Positions 32,396 through 41,111 of a stretch of DNA of 45,996 nt are shown here, in pieces. Each line of letters opens with the position of its first letter. The stretch's first letter is position 1. The notes beneath the pieces were generated by a model. It searched no databases, was not told the DNA's origin, and worked only from the letters and a program-made list of their open reading frames with translations. This DNA comes from Serratia sp. H1w (GTDB lineage: Bacteria; Pseudomonadota; Gammaproteobacteria; Enterobacterales; Enterobacteriaceae): assembly GCF_000633355.1 (NCBI RefSeq), contig NZ_AYMQ01000042.1, positions 1-45,996 of the forward strand. The letters are read 5' to 3'. The position numbers and the translations under genes were made by a program.

Positions 32396-33538
32396 TTAAC
32401 CCATCAGAACAGCGATATGCTCTGACTTGATCGCGCGGTAACCCCAGGCCAGTCGCACGTGATATACGACTTGCAGGAATTGGCGATAAACAGCGATTTC
32501 GAATGACAACCCGGTTTTAGGGTCAGTAACAATCATCCGATCGTCAGCTGAGTCGCCACCTTTTGGAAGTGCTGGCGCACGAGTAGCAAGCACGATCGCA
32601 GAACGTGCAAATGCCACGTTTGGCGTATATCCAGCACCCAGCGTAACCGCGACATTATCAGCCAGCGGCAAACGCATCCCCGGTCGCCCGATAGATACTG
32701 TGCCACCCGCCAGCCCCTTGTTGACAACATACTTGTTAGTATCACCGGCAAAATTCAGGATCCCGCCAGGAAGAATGGTTCCCGTACCGGTATCCAACGC
32801 AATGTTGGTGCTTAGCGGGTCAAATGCACCGTTGGTCAGGTAACCCGCGCCAGTACCTTTATTCACAAAGGTAATAGGGTCAGAATGACGCAATGCCATC
32901 CCCATCACGCGGTCTGTCATGCCATTGCGCAACATGTCGGAAGAACCGGCCTCATTGACTTTAAACAGGCCAGATTGCTTTCCGCGCAGGTTGCCGATTG
33001 CACCATGGCCTAGCACCAATTGCAGATCGGTTTTTGGTGCACCGTTTTCTTCCAGTACGCGCAAAACGCCCGCAAAATCGGTCATGTCGGCCGCATTCGC
33101 AAATGGAGTCGTGCCAGCGGTCCCATAGGCTCGCGAAGCATTCGTATAGGCTTCCACCCAAAGATCCGATTCCATTTCGTTAACCAGCGTTCTCATCGCC
33201 TGGTAAAAGCGGTCTGCCTGGATGGTGGAGAAGGTACCAGCATTTTGTAACCCACGCGTTTCCTCACCGTTCCAACGAACAGGAACGTGCTTCGACTTGG
33301 AAATGGTCACTTCAACGTGATCAACAACATCGTCGCCAGAGTCCGGGGCCGTTACTCCGGGGGTGTTGTCAGCTGATTTTGCTGGATTGGTGACCGGCAC
33401 AAGTACTGGCTGGTGCAATGCAGCACGTTCAATGCTGGAGTCGCGGGATACTGCAGGAATGAAACCCGTCATCTCACGAGAAACAACGTCCAGTGCCTCG
33501 TAAAAATCAGGGATTAGGCCCGTAAGAGTGTTAGCCAT
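32396..33538 (-). CDS. Major capsid protein (P22-type coat family)
   Basis: This 380-residue protein (MANTLTGLIPDFYEALDVVS, GFIPAVSRDSSIERAALHQP, VTISKSKHVPVRWNGEET, NGAPKTDLQLVLGHGAIGNL) matches the P22 gp5-like coat family found in many DUF4055-portal phages. It ends with AWGYRAIKSEHIAVLMG, the usual family end. AGGA lies 9 nt before the ATG. A scaffold gene lies just upstream. HK97-fold capsid; forms the procapsid shell. Confidence 0.9.
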   Translation of the reverse strand: MANTLTGLIPDFYEALDVVSREMTGFIPAVSRDSSIERAALHQPVLVPVTNPAKSADNTPGVTAPDSGDDVVDHVEVTISKSKHVPVRWNGEETRGLQNAGTFSTIQADRFYQAMRTLVNEMESDLWVEAYTNASRAYGTAGTTPFANAADMTDFAGVLRVLEENGAPKTDLQLVLGHGAIGNLRGKQSGLFKVNEAGSSDMLRNGMTDRVMGMALRHSDPITFVNKGTGAGYLTNGAFDPLSTNIALDTGTGTILPGGILNFAGDTNKYVVNKGLAGGTVSIGRPGMRLPLADNVAVTLGAGYTPNVAFARSAIVLATRAPALPKGGDSADDRMIVTDPKTGLSFEIAVYRQFLQVVYHVRLAWGYRAIKSEHIAVLMG

Positions 33539-33633
33539 TTAAATGTTTCCTATAAAAATTGGTTAGGGATGGTTTGAGATTTTGGCTATCCAGCCATGGC
33601 ACCGATCCCTATCCAGGTCTCGGCAAAAATGGG

Positions 33634-34395
33634 TTAATCAACGATGGTGATCTTGTCTTTTGCAGCGGCTACACGATCCGCAGGGGAAAGTGCATCGAAC
33701 GCCGCCCGTTTCATGGTTTTCTGGCCTTGCTGGAATTGTGATGGTGGTGTGCCGTTTCCATTGTGGCCAGTACCTTTGAGAATGTGGTCTTTCTGCGGGT
33801 ATTGTTCGACAAGGTGCTCAAGTGCCTCGTCAAACTCAGCAAGTTCGCCTGGCTTGGCGCGTGAAAACACTTTGTTGCCCGCCGCGTCATAGGCCACAAC
33901 TTTCCCATCCTCAATTTTGAAGGACTGACCAAAACGGGCTTGAACGAAATCAGCCGGGATCGCCAATTTATCAGCGATATATTTGGAGCCATTGAAGCGC
34001 CCGCCGATCATCTCGGTGTTGAGCATATTCGACAGTTTTTCGTTTTCCTGCTTTGACTCATCGAGTTTTGTCTGGAATTCCTTGGTGATCGCCGCTTTCA
34101 CCTGATCCACTTCGCCTGCATCAATGAGTTTTTTCTGGTCAATTTTCAAAACTGTTTGCATCGCTTCCAACGCCTTGACTGGATCGTCAATACCCGCAAA
34201 TTTTTTCAACTGGGTTTCCACAGTCTCTTTCGCTTCACGATGCGTTTTAGCCTCAGCGTTGAGAGAAGCAATTTTCCCTGTGGCCTGTGCAGCATCAAAA
34301 GGGATTTCTTTGCCGTCCGGATGGGTATAAACCGGGTGGCCGCTTTCAATCACTGCATACGTCACGCCATTAACTTCAACGGTTTTCAATTTCAT
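33634..34395 (-). CDS. Capsid scaffold protein (DUF6651-like)
   Basis: This 253-residue protein has a short N-terminal domain (VNGVTYAVIESGHPVYTHPD) and a long charged coiled coil (about 45-130: AEAKTHREAKETVETQLKKF, LDESKQENEKLSNML). The C-terminal half holds FSRAKPGELAEFDEALEHLV. Such proteins directly upstream of the coat gene guide procapsid assembly; the family is listed as DUF6651 as recalled. Confidence 0.82.
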   Translation of the reverse strand: MKLKTVEVNGVTYAVIESGHPVYTHPDGKEIPFDAAQATGKIASLNAEAKTHREAKETVETQLKKFAGIDDPVKALEAMQTVLKIDQKKLIDAGEVDQVKAAITKEFQTKLDESKQENEKLSNMLNTEMIGGRFNGSKYIADKLAIPADFVQARFGQSFKIEDGKVVAYDAAGNKVFSRAKPGELAEFDEALEHLVEQYPQKDHILKGTGHNGNGTPPSQFQQGQKTMKRAAFDALSPADRVAAAKDKITIVD

Positions 34396-34471
34396 TGTGG
34401 TTCTCCAGCCTTCCGGCCATCAGTTAGGCTTCCGCCCGTTCGCCATATCGCATCCGCTAAACGGCAGGTAT

Positions 34472-34499
34472 AAAAAAGCCCTGGCGATTAATCCAGGGC
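34472..34499 (-). terminator. Intrinsic terminator upstream of the scaffold gene
   Basis: Minus strand: GCCCTGG (34499-34493) and CCAGGGC (34484-34478) form a 7-bp stem, then six T residues (34477-34472). It lies between the small gene at 34533-34823 and the scaffold gene. Confidence 0.88.
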
Positions 34500-34532
34500 T
34501 TATGGGTTGGTAGCCAATACGTCTATTTTTGG

Positions 34533-34823
34533 CTATTCACCAATAACATCGTAGGTTTCATGGAAAATGTCAGGCTTGCAGGGATAAAACTCCCCCTTTA
34601 CCCCTTTAATGATGTAATCACCTTCCGTAGCAATGTGCTTACATTCATTGTTTCGGCCATCTTCAAGTGTCTTGATATGTGCCTCCGCTTTAGCTTCCGG
34701 GTGCCGAGCTTTGACTACGTCACCCAAAGCGCTTCCACAGAACGCATGGAGTTGTTTTAAAGCCTGCTCTGAGTAAATAAACTGGATTGCATCTACCACT
34801 ACAGCTTTTTTTCTGCACTTCAT
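34533..34823 (-). CDS. Small conserved phage protein of unknown function
   Basis: This 96-residue protein (MKCRKKAVVVDAIQFIYSEQ, then IKTLEDG and ATEGDYIIKGVKGEFYPCKP) carries a GDYIIKGVKGEFYPCKPDIF signature seen in small phage proteins of many lambda-like phages, as remembered. Function is unknown. It lies between the minor head protein gene and the scaffold, followed by a terminator. Confidence 0.8.
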   Translation of the reverse strand: MKCRKKAVVVDAIQFIYSEQALKQLHAFCGSALGDVVKARHPEAKAEAHIKTLEDGRNNECKHIATEGDYIIKGVKGEFYPCKPDIFHETYDVIGE

Positions 34824-34835
34824 AAAGTTAGCCTC

Positions 34836-35948
34836 TCATATTCCAGCGTCCAAGAACGCCTGTTCGTCAATTTCTCGCAACTGCTGTAAGGTGAGCCTTT
34901 CCCCCTTATCGCTGAAAAAATCTGCGGGGTGCATGCCGCCATCTCGCAACAACCTGGCGCGAATCTCTCCAAATACCTCAACTTGCCGCTTGAAGGGTTG
35001 CCGTAATATCCAATCACGATAATCGGTATTTGCTGGCACCTGACCATCCATGCTGGCGCGTGTTCCCTCCGGCATGTCATCAGCATCAATACCCAAATCC
35101 GTCCACGACTTCACCACCAGGGTTTCAGTAGAACGGCAGCAGAAATGGATCCGCCCTGGCCCTGCACCGTACGGCACCTTATGCCCTATTGGCTTGTTGT
35201 CGAGCGTATAGCGCAGGCGATCACGAATGATGCACGTTGGTGTCGTGTGATTATCGAGGGTGCTGCACCACTGCTTACAGTCAATAACATCTGAGTTGGC
35301 CGTGGCGAACTCAGTACGAGCCACGGCGGCCAGATGATTCACCGCCGTTTTTATTACACTGGTTGCATTGGCCCGCCCAAACTGCAAAACACCATCCTGA
35401 TAGTTTCGGGAACGGGTACCACGAACACGCCGATAAATCTGGTCGACCGTTTCCCCTTGCAGGTAACCCATGCTCACTGCATTGGTTATCTTCTGCATGC
35501 GGTCAGATTCGAGTTTATCCGCCCATTCACTCAACAAACGCCCCTGGAACGGCCGCGCCATGGTGGCCGCGTATACCTGTTGAGGCGTTATCCCCATCAG
35601 TGGCCAGCGCTGCTTTACCACATCAGGCAACAATGAATCGAACAAACTCAGTTGAAAACCAGCCTCGTGGCTGCTGAAATCGTTGAGTTCATCAGCAAGC
35701 GAAGCGTAGAGGGTTCGATAAATCTGCTGGTTGATGTCCTTCACACCACCCAGTAACGCCTCCAGGCGGCGAATAGTGAAGCTATCTGGCGGAAGGTCAT
35801 CAAGGGCCATGATTAGCCGAGAAGACAATTCAGCGTCGGCCTGGTTGAGTAATTTCACCATCCGAGCAGAAACGCCAGTTGCGTATCGAGAAACAAAAAG
35901 CGTGTGGGCTACCGTTTCATCGAACAATCGCTGATTAATCGTCTCCAT
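34836..35948 (-). CDS. Minor head protein (Mu F / SPP1 gp7-like)
   Basis: This 370-residue protein has the head-morphogenesis domain in its C-terminal half: ARTEFATANSDVIDCKQW, then CSTLDNHTTPTC, and GAGPGRIHFCCRS, with a conserved Cys/His cluster. The N-terminal half is helical. Such minor head proteins bind the portal and are packed in the procapsid. It is 2 nt from the portal gene, which supports the role. Confidence 0.9.
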   Translation of the reverse strand: METINQRLFDETVAHTLFVSRYATGVSARMVKLLNQADAELSSRLIMALDDLPPDSFTIRRLEALLGGVKDINQQIYRTLYASLADELNDFSSHEAGFQLSLFDSLLPDVVKQRWPLMGITPQQVYAATMARPFQGRLLSEWADKLESDRMQKITNAVSMGYLQGETVDQIYRRVRGTRSRNYQDGVLQFGRANATSVIKTAVNHLAAVARTEFATANSDVIDCKQWCSTLDNHTTPTCIIRDRLRYTLDNKPIGHKVPYGAGPGRIHFCCRSTETLVVKSWTDLGIDADDMPEGTRASMDGQVPANTDYRDWILRQPFKRQVEVFGEIRARLLRDGGMHPADFFSDKGERLTLQQLREIDEQAFLDAGI

Positions 35949-35950
35949 GG

Positions 35951-37327
35951 TTACTCCATGAAGTCAGGTGCGTTGATCAACTCATCAATGATCGCTTCAG
36001 CCTTAACATCAGGGTCAATAATACCAATCTGCTGATAAGCCCTGACAGCGTCAATCCGGCGAATATCCCCACCCTGGCGCAGTGCTTGAATTGCCAAGGC
36101 TGATTGTGGGCTAAATGTATTCCCTGCGGTTTCCAGCTCTGTACGCACATCGATATTGCCGCCATCGGGAAGACACAGCCATTCGGCCATGTATTGCAGG
36201 ATGTTATCCAGGGCATCCTCTAACGACGAGGACATAGTGAACAGTGGGCTATCTTCCTGCATGGTTTCATGCTGGGTCTGATCAACCGATTTTGTTGATG
36301 TGTTTTCTTTGCGCAGGAGTTTTGCTCCGGCCATGCGCATCTGTTCAACAAGATCATCGAGTGAATCCTGCCCTGTTTTTATACTCGCCCCAGTATGCTC
36401 GGTGTATTCGACACCATGCTTAGCGCGGTCTTCAAATCTCATTGCAGAAGAAGCACCCACGGTAAGTTCTTCCCCCTCTGCAAGCCCGTACACCGACAAT
36501 ATCGGCACTCGGGCAACGTGCAAGATGGTGTCCTGATCACTTTGGCTCTGCCAATGCTTGACGTTGAGGTGCGCCAAATCAAGCATTGGCGGCTCAGCCG
36601 TCATAAATCCGGTTCGGTTGGTGTAAAACGTTATCAACGGGATCCGTTTTGCTGTTGTCTCCCATTCTTCATGTACAAACCAAACGTTATCCCCTTTTTC
36701 ATCTGCCTTTTTTCGGTATATACCGCAATAGCCGGGGCGTAATAATCGGATCTGAGTGACTTCCTTTTCTCCCCACTCGCCATCCTCTTCAGTGATGACC
36801 TCTTTAATGCGCAGTTCTGTGAGAACCTCTGCACCGCCTTTTTTCTCGGACTTCCAACCGATCACCTGACGCGGACTAATAATTACGGCGTAAGGGCGCG
36901 CACCGCTGGCTTTTTCCTCGGCCACAGTTTTTGCCCCTTGGGTCTTCGGGTAATCCACCAGCGCGTGGATCAATCCGTAACGTTCCCCCAAAGCGAAAAA
37001 CTGTTGTGCCCAAACGTCAAGCTGGTTGCCGGCCATATCAAAATCGTGAGCATAGTCTTTGATTGGCTCTGGTGTTTCATCACTGAGCACCGAGGGTTCG
37101 CTGAACACACGGCCTACATGGTTGATGATGGTTTCCTTGAGTACGGGTAACAGCGTTGCCACCGCGAGGCGGCATTTATGATCATCTACCTCTTCATTGG
37201 GCCAGCGAGGCATGTACGTTTCGCCAGCGTTCCTCATGGCTTTGGTACCGCCCATCAAGGCATCTACCAAATCCCAATCAGCTTCCATCGCAGTAACGGC
37301 TTTGAGCGGGGTTGAAATATCGGCCAT
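35951..37327 (-). CDS. Portal protein (DUF4055 family)
   Basis: This 458-residue protein (ADWDLVDALMGGTKAMRNAG, YMPRWPNEEVDDHKCRLAVA, INHVGRVFSEP, YAVIISPRQVIGWKSE) matches DUF4055 portal-type proteins. It forms the DNA gate at the capsid vertex and docks the terminase. It lies 3 nt downstream of the large terminase gene, the usual order. Confidence 0.9.
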   Translation of the reverse strand: MADISTPLKAVTAMEADWDLVDALMGGTKAMRNAGETYMPRWPNEEVDDHKCRLAVATLLPVLKETIINHVGRVFSEPSVLSDETPEPIKDYAHDFDMAGNQLDVWAQQFFALGERYGLIHALVDYPKTQGAKTVAEEKASGARPYAVIISPRQVIGWKSEKKGGAEVLTELRIKEVITEEDGEWGEKEVTQIRLLRPGYCGIYRKKADEKGDNVWFVHEEWETTAKRIPLITFYTNRTGFMTAEPPMLDLAHLNVKHWQSQSDQDTILHVARVPILSVYGLAEGEELTVGASSAMRFEDRAKHGVEYTEHTGASIKTGQDSLDDLVEQMRMAGAKLLRKENTSTKSVDQTQHETMQEDSPLFTMSSSLEDALDNILQYMAEWLCLPDGGNIDVRTELETAGNTFSPQSALAIQALRQGGDIRRIDAVRAYQQIGIIDPDVKAEAIIDELINAPDFME

Positions 37328-37330
37328 GGT

Positions 37331-38632
37331 TTACATCCGTAGTTTGGTAACTTTGCCTTGCGGCTTAATGATGGGGAACTGCTTGATGATGTAATATCCG
37401 CCGCCATCGTTGGCGTGGTCTTTACCAGATTTTTTATCCGGTTCGCCTGTTTTTTCATCCCAAACTTGCTGCTCCAGGCATTCGGTATAAACCGGGCAGC
37501 GTTTCACGTTAACCAGATAGCGGCGTTCGCCCTTGGAATTGCAAAACATGGCGTTTACGGAGTTGATCCGGTCTTTAACAGGCGGATTAGCATCGTTGAC
37601 CACCACGTTGAATCCAGCCTGCTTAAGCTGGGCAATATCGGTCGTGCTGGCGTTGCTGGATTTGCGAGAATCACCGGAAGCATCGGGATAAATATAAATT
37701 TCCCGCACCTTCCGGTAGTCATTGCCGTCATAGAGCCAAAAGCGCTCTTTGATGATGCGAATTATGTCGGGTGTGTCATAGGCGTTGATGATTTCCGTTA
37801 CAGCTCGTGGCAGGCCATCACGCAGAACGTGGACGATACCGACCATCTTTCCAACGTTGAAATCCATTCCGATATATAGTGATTCACCTGGCTGCTCCTC
37901 GTCGCCACAGTCGTTTTTCTTGCGGTCGAACTGATGATAAATCGTGCCGCTCGTCAGGTTGGCAAACCGACCGCGAAGGTATGCCGTGATTAATGGCCCT
38001 GGGTATGAGGCAAGCAGCGACGGGATATAGTCAGCAGGCAGGTTTTTTTCATTATCGTAGGTGCTGGCATGAATAAGACCATAGAGCGTAGCCAGCTCGG
38101 GCTTATCCCGCACCTCTTTAACGAATTGCTGCCATACAAACTTAAAACCTTCTGGCGTGGTGGTGACCGAAATCCCGTTGAGTAACCCGTCCACGTTGTA
38201 ACGCATACGCGCAATGATCTTCCGCCATGCCACCGTGGCCTTTTCAGACTTCATGACGTCCATTTCATCCACCAGCGCATTACCGATCTTGAAACCGACA
38301 ATCGTTGATGGCTTTTCCATGGAACGGCAAATTGTGGTGCCCCGGTACTGACGGCCAGAATAGAAATGCACCTCTTTGTTGCTTTCGTTGAGGCGTAGCT
38401 TTAGCCCCCAATCAAAAGCCACTTCCTCAATCGTCGGGTAGAAAATATCCCTGATCTGAGGATATGTAGGGGCAAAATACCCCTGGTTAATTTTGGGATG
38501 TTCCCAGTAGTGTTTGCACATCGCTGCACAACCGGCCCACGTTTTCCCACTACCAAAGCCTGCTACGTAAGCCTTGAATTTATGCGGCATAGTCAAAAAG
38601 CGAGCCTGAGGAATATTAAGCGTCGGGTTCAT
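37331..38632 (-). CDS. Terminase large subunit
   Basis: This 433-residue packaging motor has a Walker A AGFGSGKT (about 24-31), Walker B ALVDEMDV (about 119-126) and, in the C-terminal nuclease domain, acidic clusters in IGMDFNVG, YPDASGD and DHANDGGGY. ATG 38632 is chosen because GAGG lies about 8 nt upstream; it overlaps the small-subunit gene by 17 nt. An upstream start (38659) is possible. It cuts concatemeric DNA and pumps it into the procapsid. Confidence 0.95.
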   Translation of the reverse strand: MNPTLNIPQARFLTMPHKFKAYVAGFGSGKTWAGCAAMCKHYWEHPKINQGYFAPTYPQIRDIFYPTIEEVAFDWGLKLRLNESNKEVHFYSGRQYRGTTICRSMEKPSTIVGFKIGNALVDEMDVMKSEKATVAWRKIIARMRYNVDGLLNGISVTTTPEGFKFVWQQFVKEVRDKPELATLYGLIHASTYDNEKNLPADYIPSLLASYPGPLITAYLRGRFANLTSGTIYHQFDRKKNDCGDEEQPGESLYIGMDFNVGKMVGIVHVLRDGLPRAVTEIINAYDTPDIIRIIKERFWLYDGNDYRKVREIYIYPDASGDSRKSSNASTTDIAQLKQAGFNVVVNDANPPVKDRINSVNAMFCNSKGERRYLVNVKRCPVYTECLEQQVWDEKTGEPDKKSGKDHANDGGGYYIIKQFPIIKPQGKVTKLRM

Positions 38633-39662
38633 CAGTATCGCCTCGCGCATCAACAACATTGATGTTTATTGCCACCGGCTGCGGCTCGTCGTCATCGTCA
38701 CCAATTTCAGCAGCAAGCTTGGCATTAACCAGACGTTGGTTTTCTATCTGCAGTTGCTGCAATTTCTCCGTGCGTTGGAATGTCAGGAGTTGTACCAGTT
38801 GCGCACGTGCCGCTTTTTTATCTTCTGTAAGGATCTCAATCCCGAATTTGCTTTCCTTTACCCCTGCAAAATACTGAAGCGCATGGCCTTGAAGATCCCG
38901 CACATCAGCAAAGAACGTTTCCCCAACGCCCTCACCGTTACAGCGTGGGCAATCAGGGTTAGGATCCGCATTCTCGACAAAACCCACACCGCCATATTGA
39001 GGTTTAGGTTTGTTTTCTGCCGTTGCCTTAGCATCAGCAGTGTCGTACTCATTAATATCGATCCATTGGTAAAAAAAGTTCTCTCCCCAACAGTGACGAC
39101 AGTTAACTCGGCGGAAATGAGATAACTCTCTTGGGTCGGCATTGATGATGGAAACCAGTTGATCAACCAGTTCATCGAGATTGGCCTGATAACGTTTCGA
39201 AGCTTTTGCTTCAAGGTCACGAATTGCTTTGGAAACCTTAATATTTCTGTATACCTGCGATGCGCCAAAGTAGGCATTCTTTCCTTCGCATCGATACCCA
39301 GCGCGTCTGTATGCCTCAACCCTGCTCTTGGTTACAACGAACCAGTGAGCGAACCAAGCTTGTTGCAGTGTTAATCCATAATCATCAGGGTCTATCGATA
39401 AATCCGTGTCGCTATTCCCTTGTTCTGATCCCGTCCGTTTTTCCGACCGTGAAGCCTTTGGTTCGACCGTCCGACCATTTTTGTGTTGGTCGGTTTTTTT
39501 GGTCGGAGTTTTGGACGGTTTTTTTTTACGTTCCCATCCGTGCTTCTTTGCCATGTCGATTAACGTGGTTTTCGCTATACCGTGCTTTTTTGCCACATCT
39601 TGGATTGAAAGCAGACCAGCACAATAATCACGTTTCAGTTCGCCCCCATCCAATTTGCTCAT
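38616..39662 (-). CDS. Terminase small subunit with HTH and zinc-finger
   Basis: This 348-residue protein has an N-terminal HTH (KRDYCAGLLSIQDVAKKHGI; about 1-45), a basic linker, a Terminase_2-type core (LTLQQAWFAHWFVVTKSRVE, GYRCEGKNAYFGASQVYRN), and two CxxC pairs (CRHC and CPRC, about 195-250) forming a zinc-finger insertion. The C-terminus has a coiled coil (QLLTFQRTEKLQQLQIENQR). It recognises the packaging start site. It is longer than usual small subunits because of the HTH and zinc insertion. Confidence 0.88.
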   Translation of the reverse strand: MSKLDGGELKRDYCAGLLSIQDVAKKHGIAKTTLIDMAKKHGWERKKKPSKTPTKKTDQHKNGRTVEPKASRSEKRTGSEQGNSDTDLSIDPDDYGLTLQQAWFAHWFVVTKSRVEAYRRAGYRCEGKNAYFGASQVYRNIKVSKAIRDLEAKASKRYQANLDELVDQLVSIINADPRELSHFRRVNCRHCWGENFFYQWIDINEYDTADAKATAENKPKPQYGGVGFVENADPNPDCPRCNGEGVGETFFADVRDLQGHALQYFAGVKESKFGIEILTEDKKAARAQLVQLLTFQRTEKLQQLQIENQRLVNAKLAAEIGDDDDEPQPVAININVVDARGDTDEPDA

Positions 39663-39671
39663 GCGGCTTAC

Positions 39672-39926
39672 TCACTTCGGTTTTAAATGCTCCAACAAGA
39701 AAATCATGGCTCGCGTGTCGCCTTTCTTGGCCTTGATGTAAAGTGCGTTCGATAAGTCAGCAACCCCCTTAGCTTTCCCCCTTCGTACTGCCTGGCGGTA
39801 AGTGGCGATCGCTTCCCTATCTGTGCGCATTTCTTCAATGTCGATATCCAATGCGTCGGCTATCTGCTGCTCTGATAATCCACGCCCGGCCAATGCCTCG
39901 ATTTTGTCGAGCGTCGGCTTATCCAT
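39672..39926 (-). CDS. Small HTH phage protein upstream of the terminase
   Basis: This 84-residue helical protein (DKIEALAGRGLSEQQIADAL, DIDIEEMRTDREAI, YRQAVRRGKAKGVADLSNAL) has an HTH-like start and a second half recalling a small terminase fragment. GAGGGTG lies just upstream within the end of the Mom gene. Function is not certain; DNA binding near the cos/pac region is plausible. Confidence 0.7.
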   Translation of the reverse strand: MDKPTLDKIEALAGRGLSEQQIADALDIDIEEMRTDREAIATYRQAVRRGKAKGVADLSNALYIKAKKGDTRAMIFLLEHLKPK

Positions 39927-39928
39927 GG

Positions 39929-40543
39929 CTACACCCTCTTGGGATATGGCTTATGGCGAGCGATGAGGATTTTTTTCATTTTCTTGTCGAGGGGCATAAG
40001 GTATTTGTGTTTCCCTGACGTTTTAAATTCTTGCGCGTTGGGATCCAGGTGCTGACGAACGGCATCAATGCTTTGCTTTACGCCCTTTGCCGCTACGCTG
40101 CGCGGATGGACTTTTTTACCTTTGACGATGAATGCGCCCAGCGTTCCTGCGCCGACCAGACCTTCATAAATCCAGTTGGTCGCCTGATAGATGCCCCCGT
40201 GGTGATTTTGGTCTTTGTCAGCGTAGGAGACGATCAGCCGCAGGCCCGGACAAACCGCAGCCAGGAATTTAATCGCCTTTGCCAATATCTGGCTGACTGG
40301 TGATTGGTGTTCCCTCAGGGCTACGCGGGTCAATTCGCATACTTGGTCTTGCTTAAGGCTATAGGGCTGGCCAATGTGATTGTTGGCACCACGGCTAAAT
40401 ATCACCACACCAATAAACTGGCCATCTTCCCATGCGCCGACCTTTACCAACTTTCCGACCGGTACCGCTTTTGCGTAATGCCAATTCAGGCAAGCATGCG
40501 CAGCTGCTTTGTGGGTTGCCCAATCCACGGTGAGAGCAGTCAT
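39929..40543 (-). CDS. mom: Mom-family DNA modification protein
   Basis: This 204-residue GNAT-like protein resembles phage Mu Mom, which converts adenine in DNA to N6-(methylcarbamoyl)adenine and shields it from restriction. The conserved block SYADKDQNHHGGIYQATNW (about 106-124) and the earlier FIGVVIFSRGANNHIGQPYS (about 43-62) are Mom hallmarks as recalled. ATG 40543 overlaps the ParB stop codon (ATGA), so translation is coupled. In Mu, Mom is tightly controlled because its product is toxic. No Com-like zinc-finger gene is seen, but a short uORF precedes the operon. Confidence 0.88.
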   Translation of the reverse strand: MTALTVDWATHKAAAHACLNWHYAKAVPVGKLVKVGAWEDGQFIGVVIFSRGANNHIGQPYSLKQDQVCELTRVALREHQSPVSQILAKAIKFLAAVCPGLRLIVSYADKDQNHHGGIYQATNWIYEGLVGAGTLGAFIVKGKKVHPRSVAAKGVKQSIDAVRQHLDPNAQEFKTSGKHKYLMPLDKKMKKILIARHKPYPKRV

Positions 40544-41049
40544 AAGACACCCCCGCAGTGTGGACACAGCTTTTCTTCCAGTTGGTCGAGCTTGCCTTGG
40601 TCGCCTTCATCACCCGGAGAGAAATCAACATTAAGCATGTCGTCGATCTCTTCTGCGCTGAATCCGGTCAGAGTTAGGTCGAATCCTTCCGCCAGCAGAT
40701 CACCCAATTCCATTGTCAGCAGGTCAATATCCCAACCGGCATCCAGAGGTAATTTGTTATCCGCCAGGCGGTAAGCTTTTTTTTCTGCATCCGTCAGACC
40801 AAACAACGTGATCGTGGGTACCGGATCAAAACCGATTTTTTCCGCAGCCAGCAATCTACCGTGGCCGGCGATCACCTCCCCAGATTCATCGAGCAGGATC
40901 GGATTGGTCCATCCGTACTTTTTTATGCTCCCGATTATTTTTTCCACCTGCTCCATCGAGTGGGTTCTCGCGTTTTTCGCATAAACCATCATCGAATTGA
41001 GTGATTTATAAACAATTGCAAGTTTTTCCTGTTTTTTTACTGTGGTCAT
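40540..41049 (-). CDS. ParB N-terminal domain protein next to Mom
   Basis: This 169-residue protein has a ParB/Srx fold: VYAKNARTHSMEQVEKIIGS, GWTNPILLDESGEVIAGHGR, LLAAEKIG (GHGRLLAA is the ParB motif, about 62-69), TDAEKKAYRLADNKL. The C-terminus ends in CPHCGGVL, half of a possible zinc site. Such domains often accompany phage DNA methyltransferases, bind CTP or act as nucleases; here it precedes a Mom gene. ATG 41049 overlaps the stop of an upstream short ORF. Role: probable partner of DNA modification. Confidence 0.88.
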   Translation of the reverse strand: MTTVKKQEKLAIVYKSLNSMMVYAKNARTHSMEQVEKIIGSIKKYGWTNPILLDESGEVIAGHGRLLAAEKIGFDPVPTITLFGLTDAEKKAYRLADNKLPLDAGWDIDLLTMELGDLLAEGFDLTLTGFSAEEIDDMLNVDFSPGDEGDQGKLDQLEEKLCPHCGGVL

Positions 41050-41111
41050 TTGCGAGGATCCAATACTATGGCCCTGCTTGTACAAGCAAGTGGGCCTTGG
41101 TTCGTACTCAT
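41046..41111 (-). CDS. 21-residue upstream ORF coupled to parB-mom
   Basis: ATG at 41111 follows GGAGG at a spacing of 2 (CGGAGGTC), giving peptide MSTNQGPLACTSRAIVLDPR plus a final Lys. Its stop TGA (41046-41048) overlaps the ParB ATG as ATGA. Its coding sequence holds a strong hairpin (41070-41096). The ribosome site is stronger than that of the ParB gene. It looks like a translated leader that controls ParB-Mom expression; not a recognised family. Confidence 0.55.
   Translation of the reverse strand: MSTNQGPLACTSRAIVLDPRK
41070..41096. promoter_or_regulatory. Strong hairpin in the parB-mom leader
   Basis: GGCCC (41070-41074)/GGGCC (41092-41096) outer arms with an inner perfect GCTTG/CAAGC palindrome (41076-41087). 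On the minus strand it ends about 20 nt before the ParB start, inside the uORF. Ribosomes on the uORF would open it. Confidence 0.6.
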
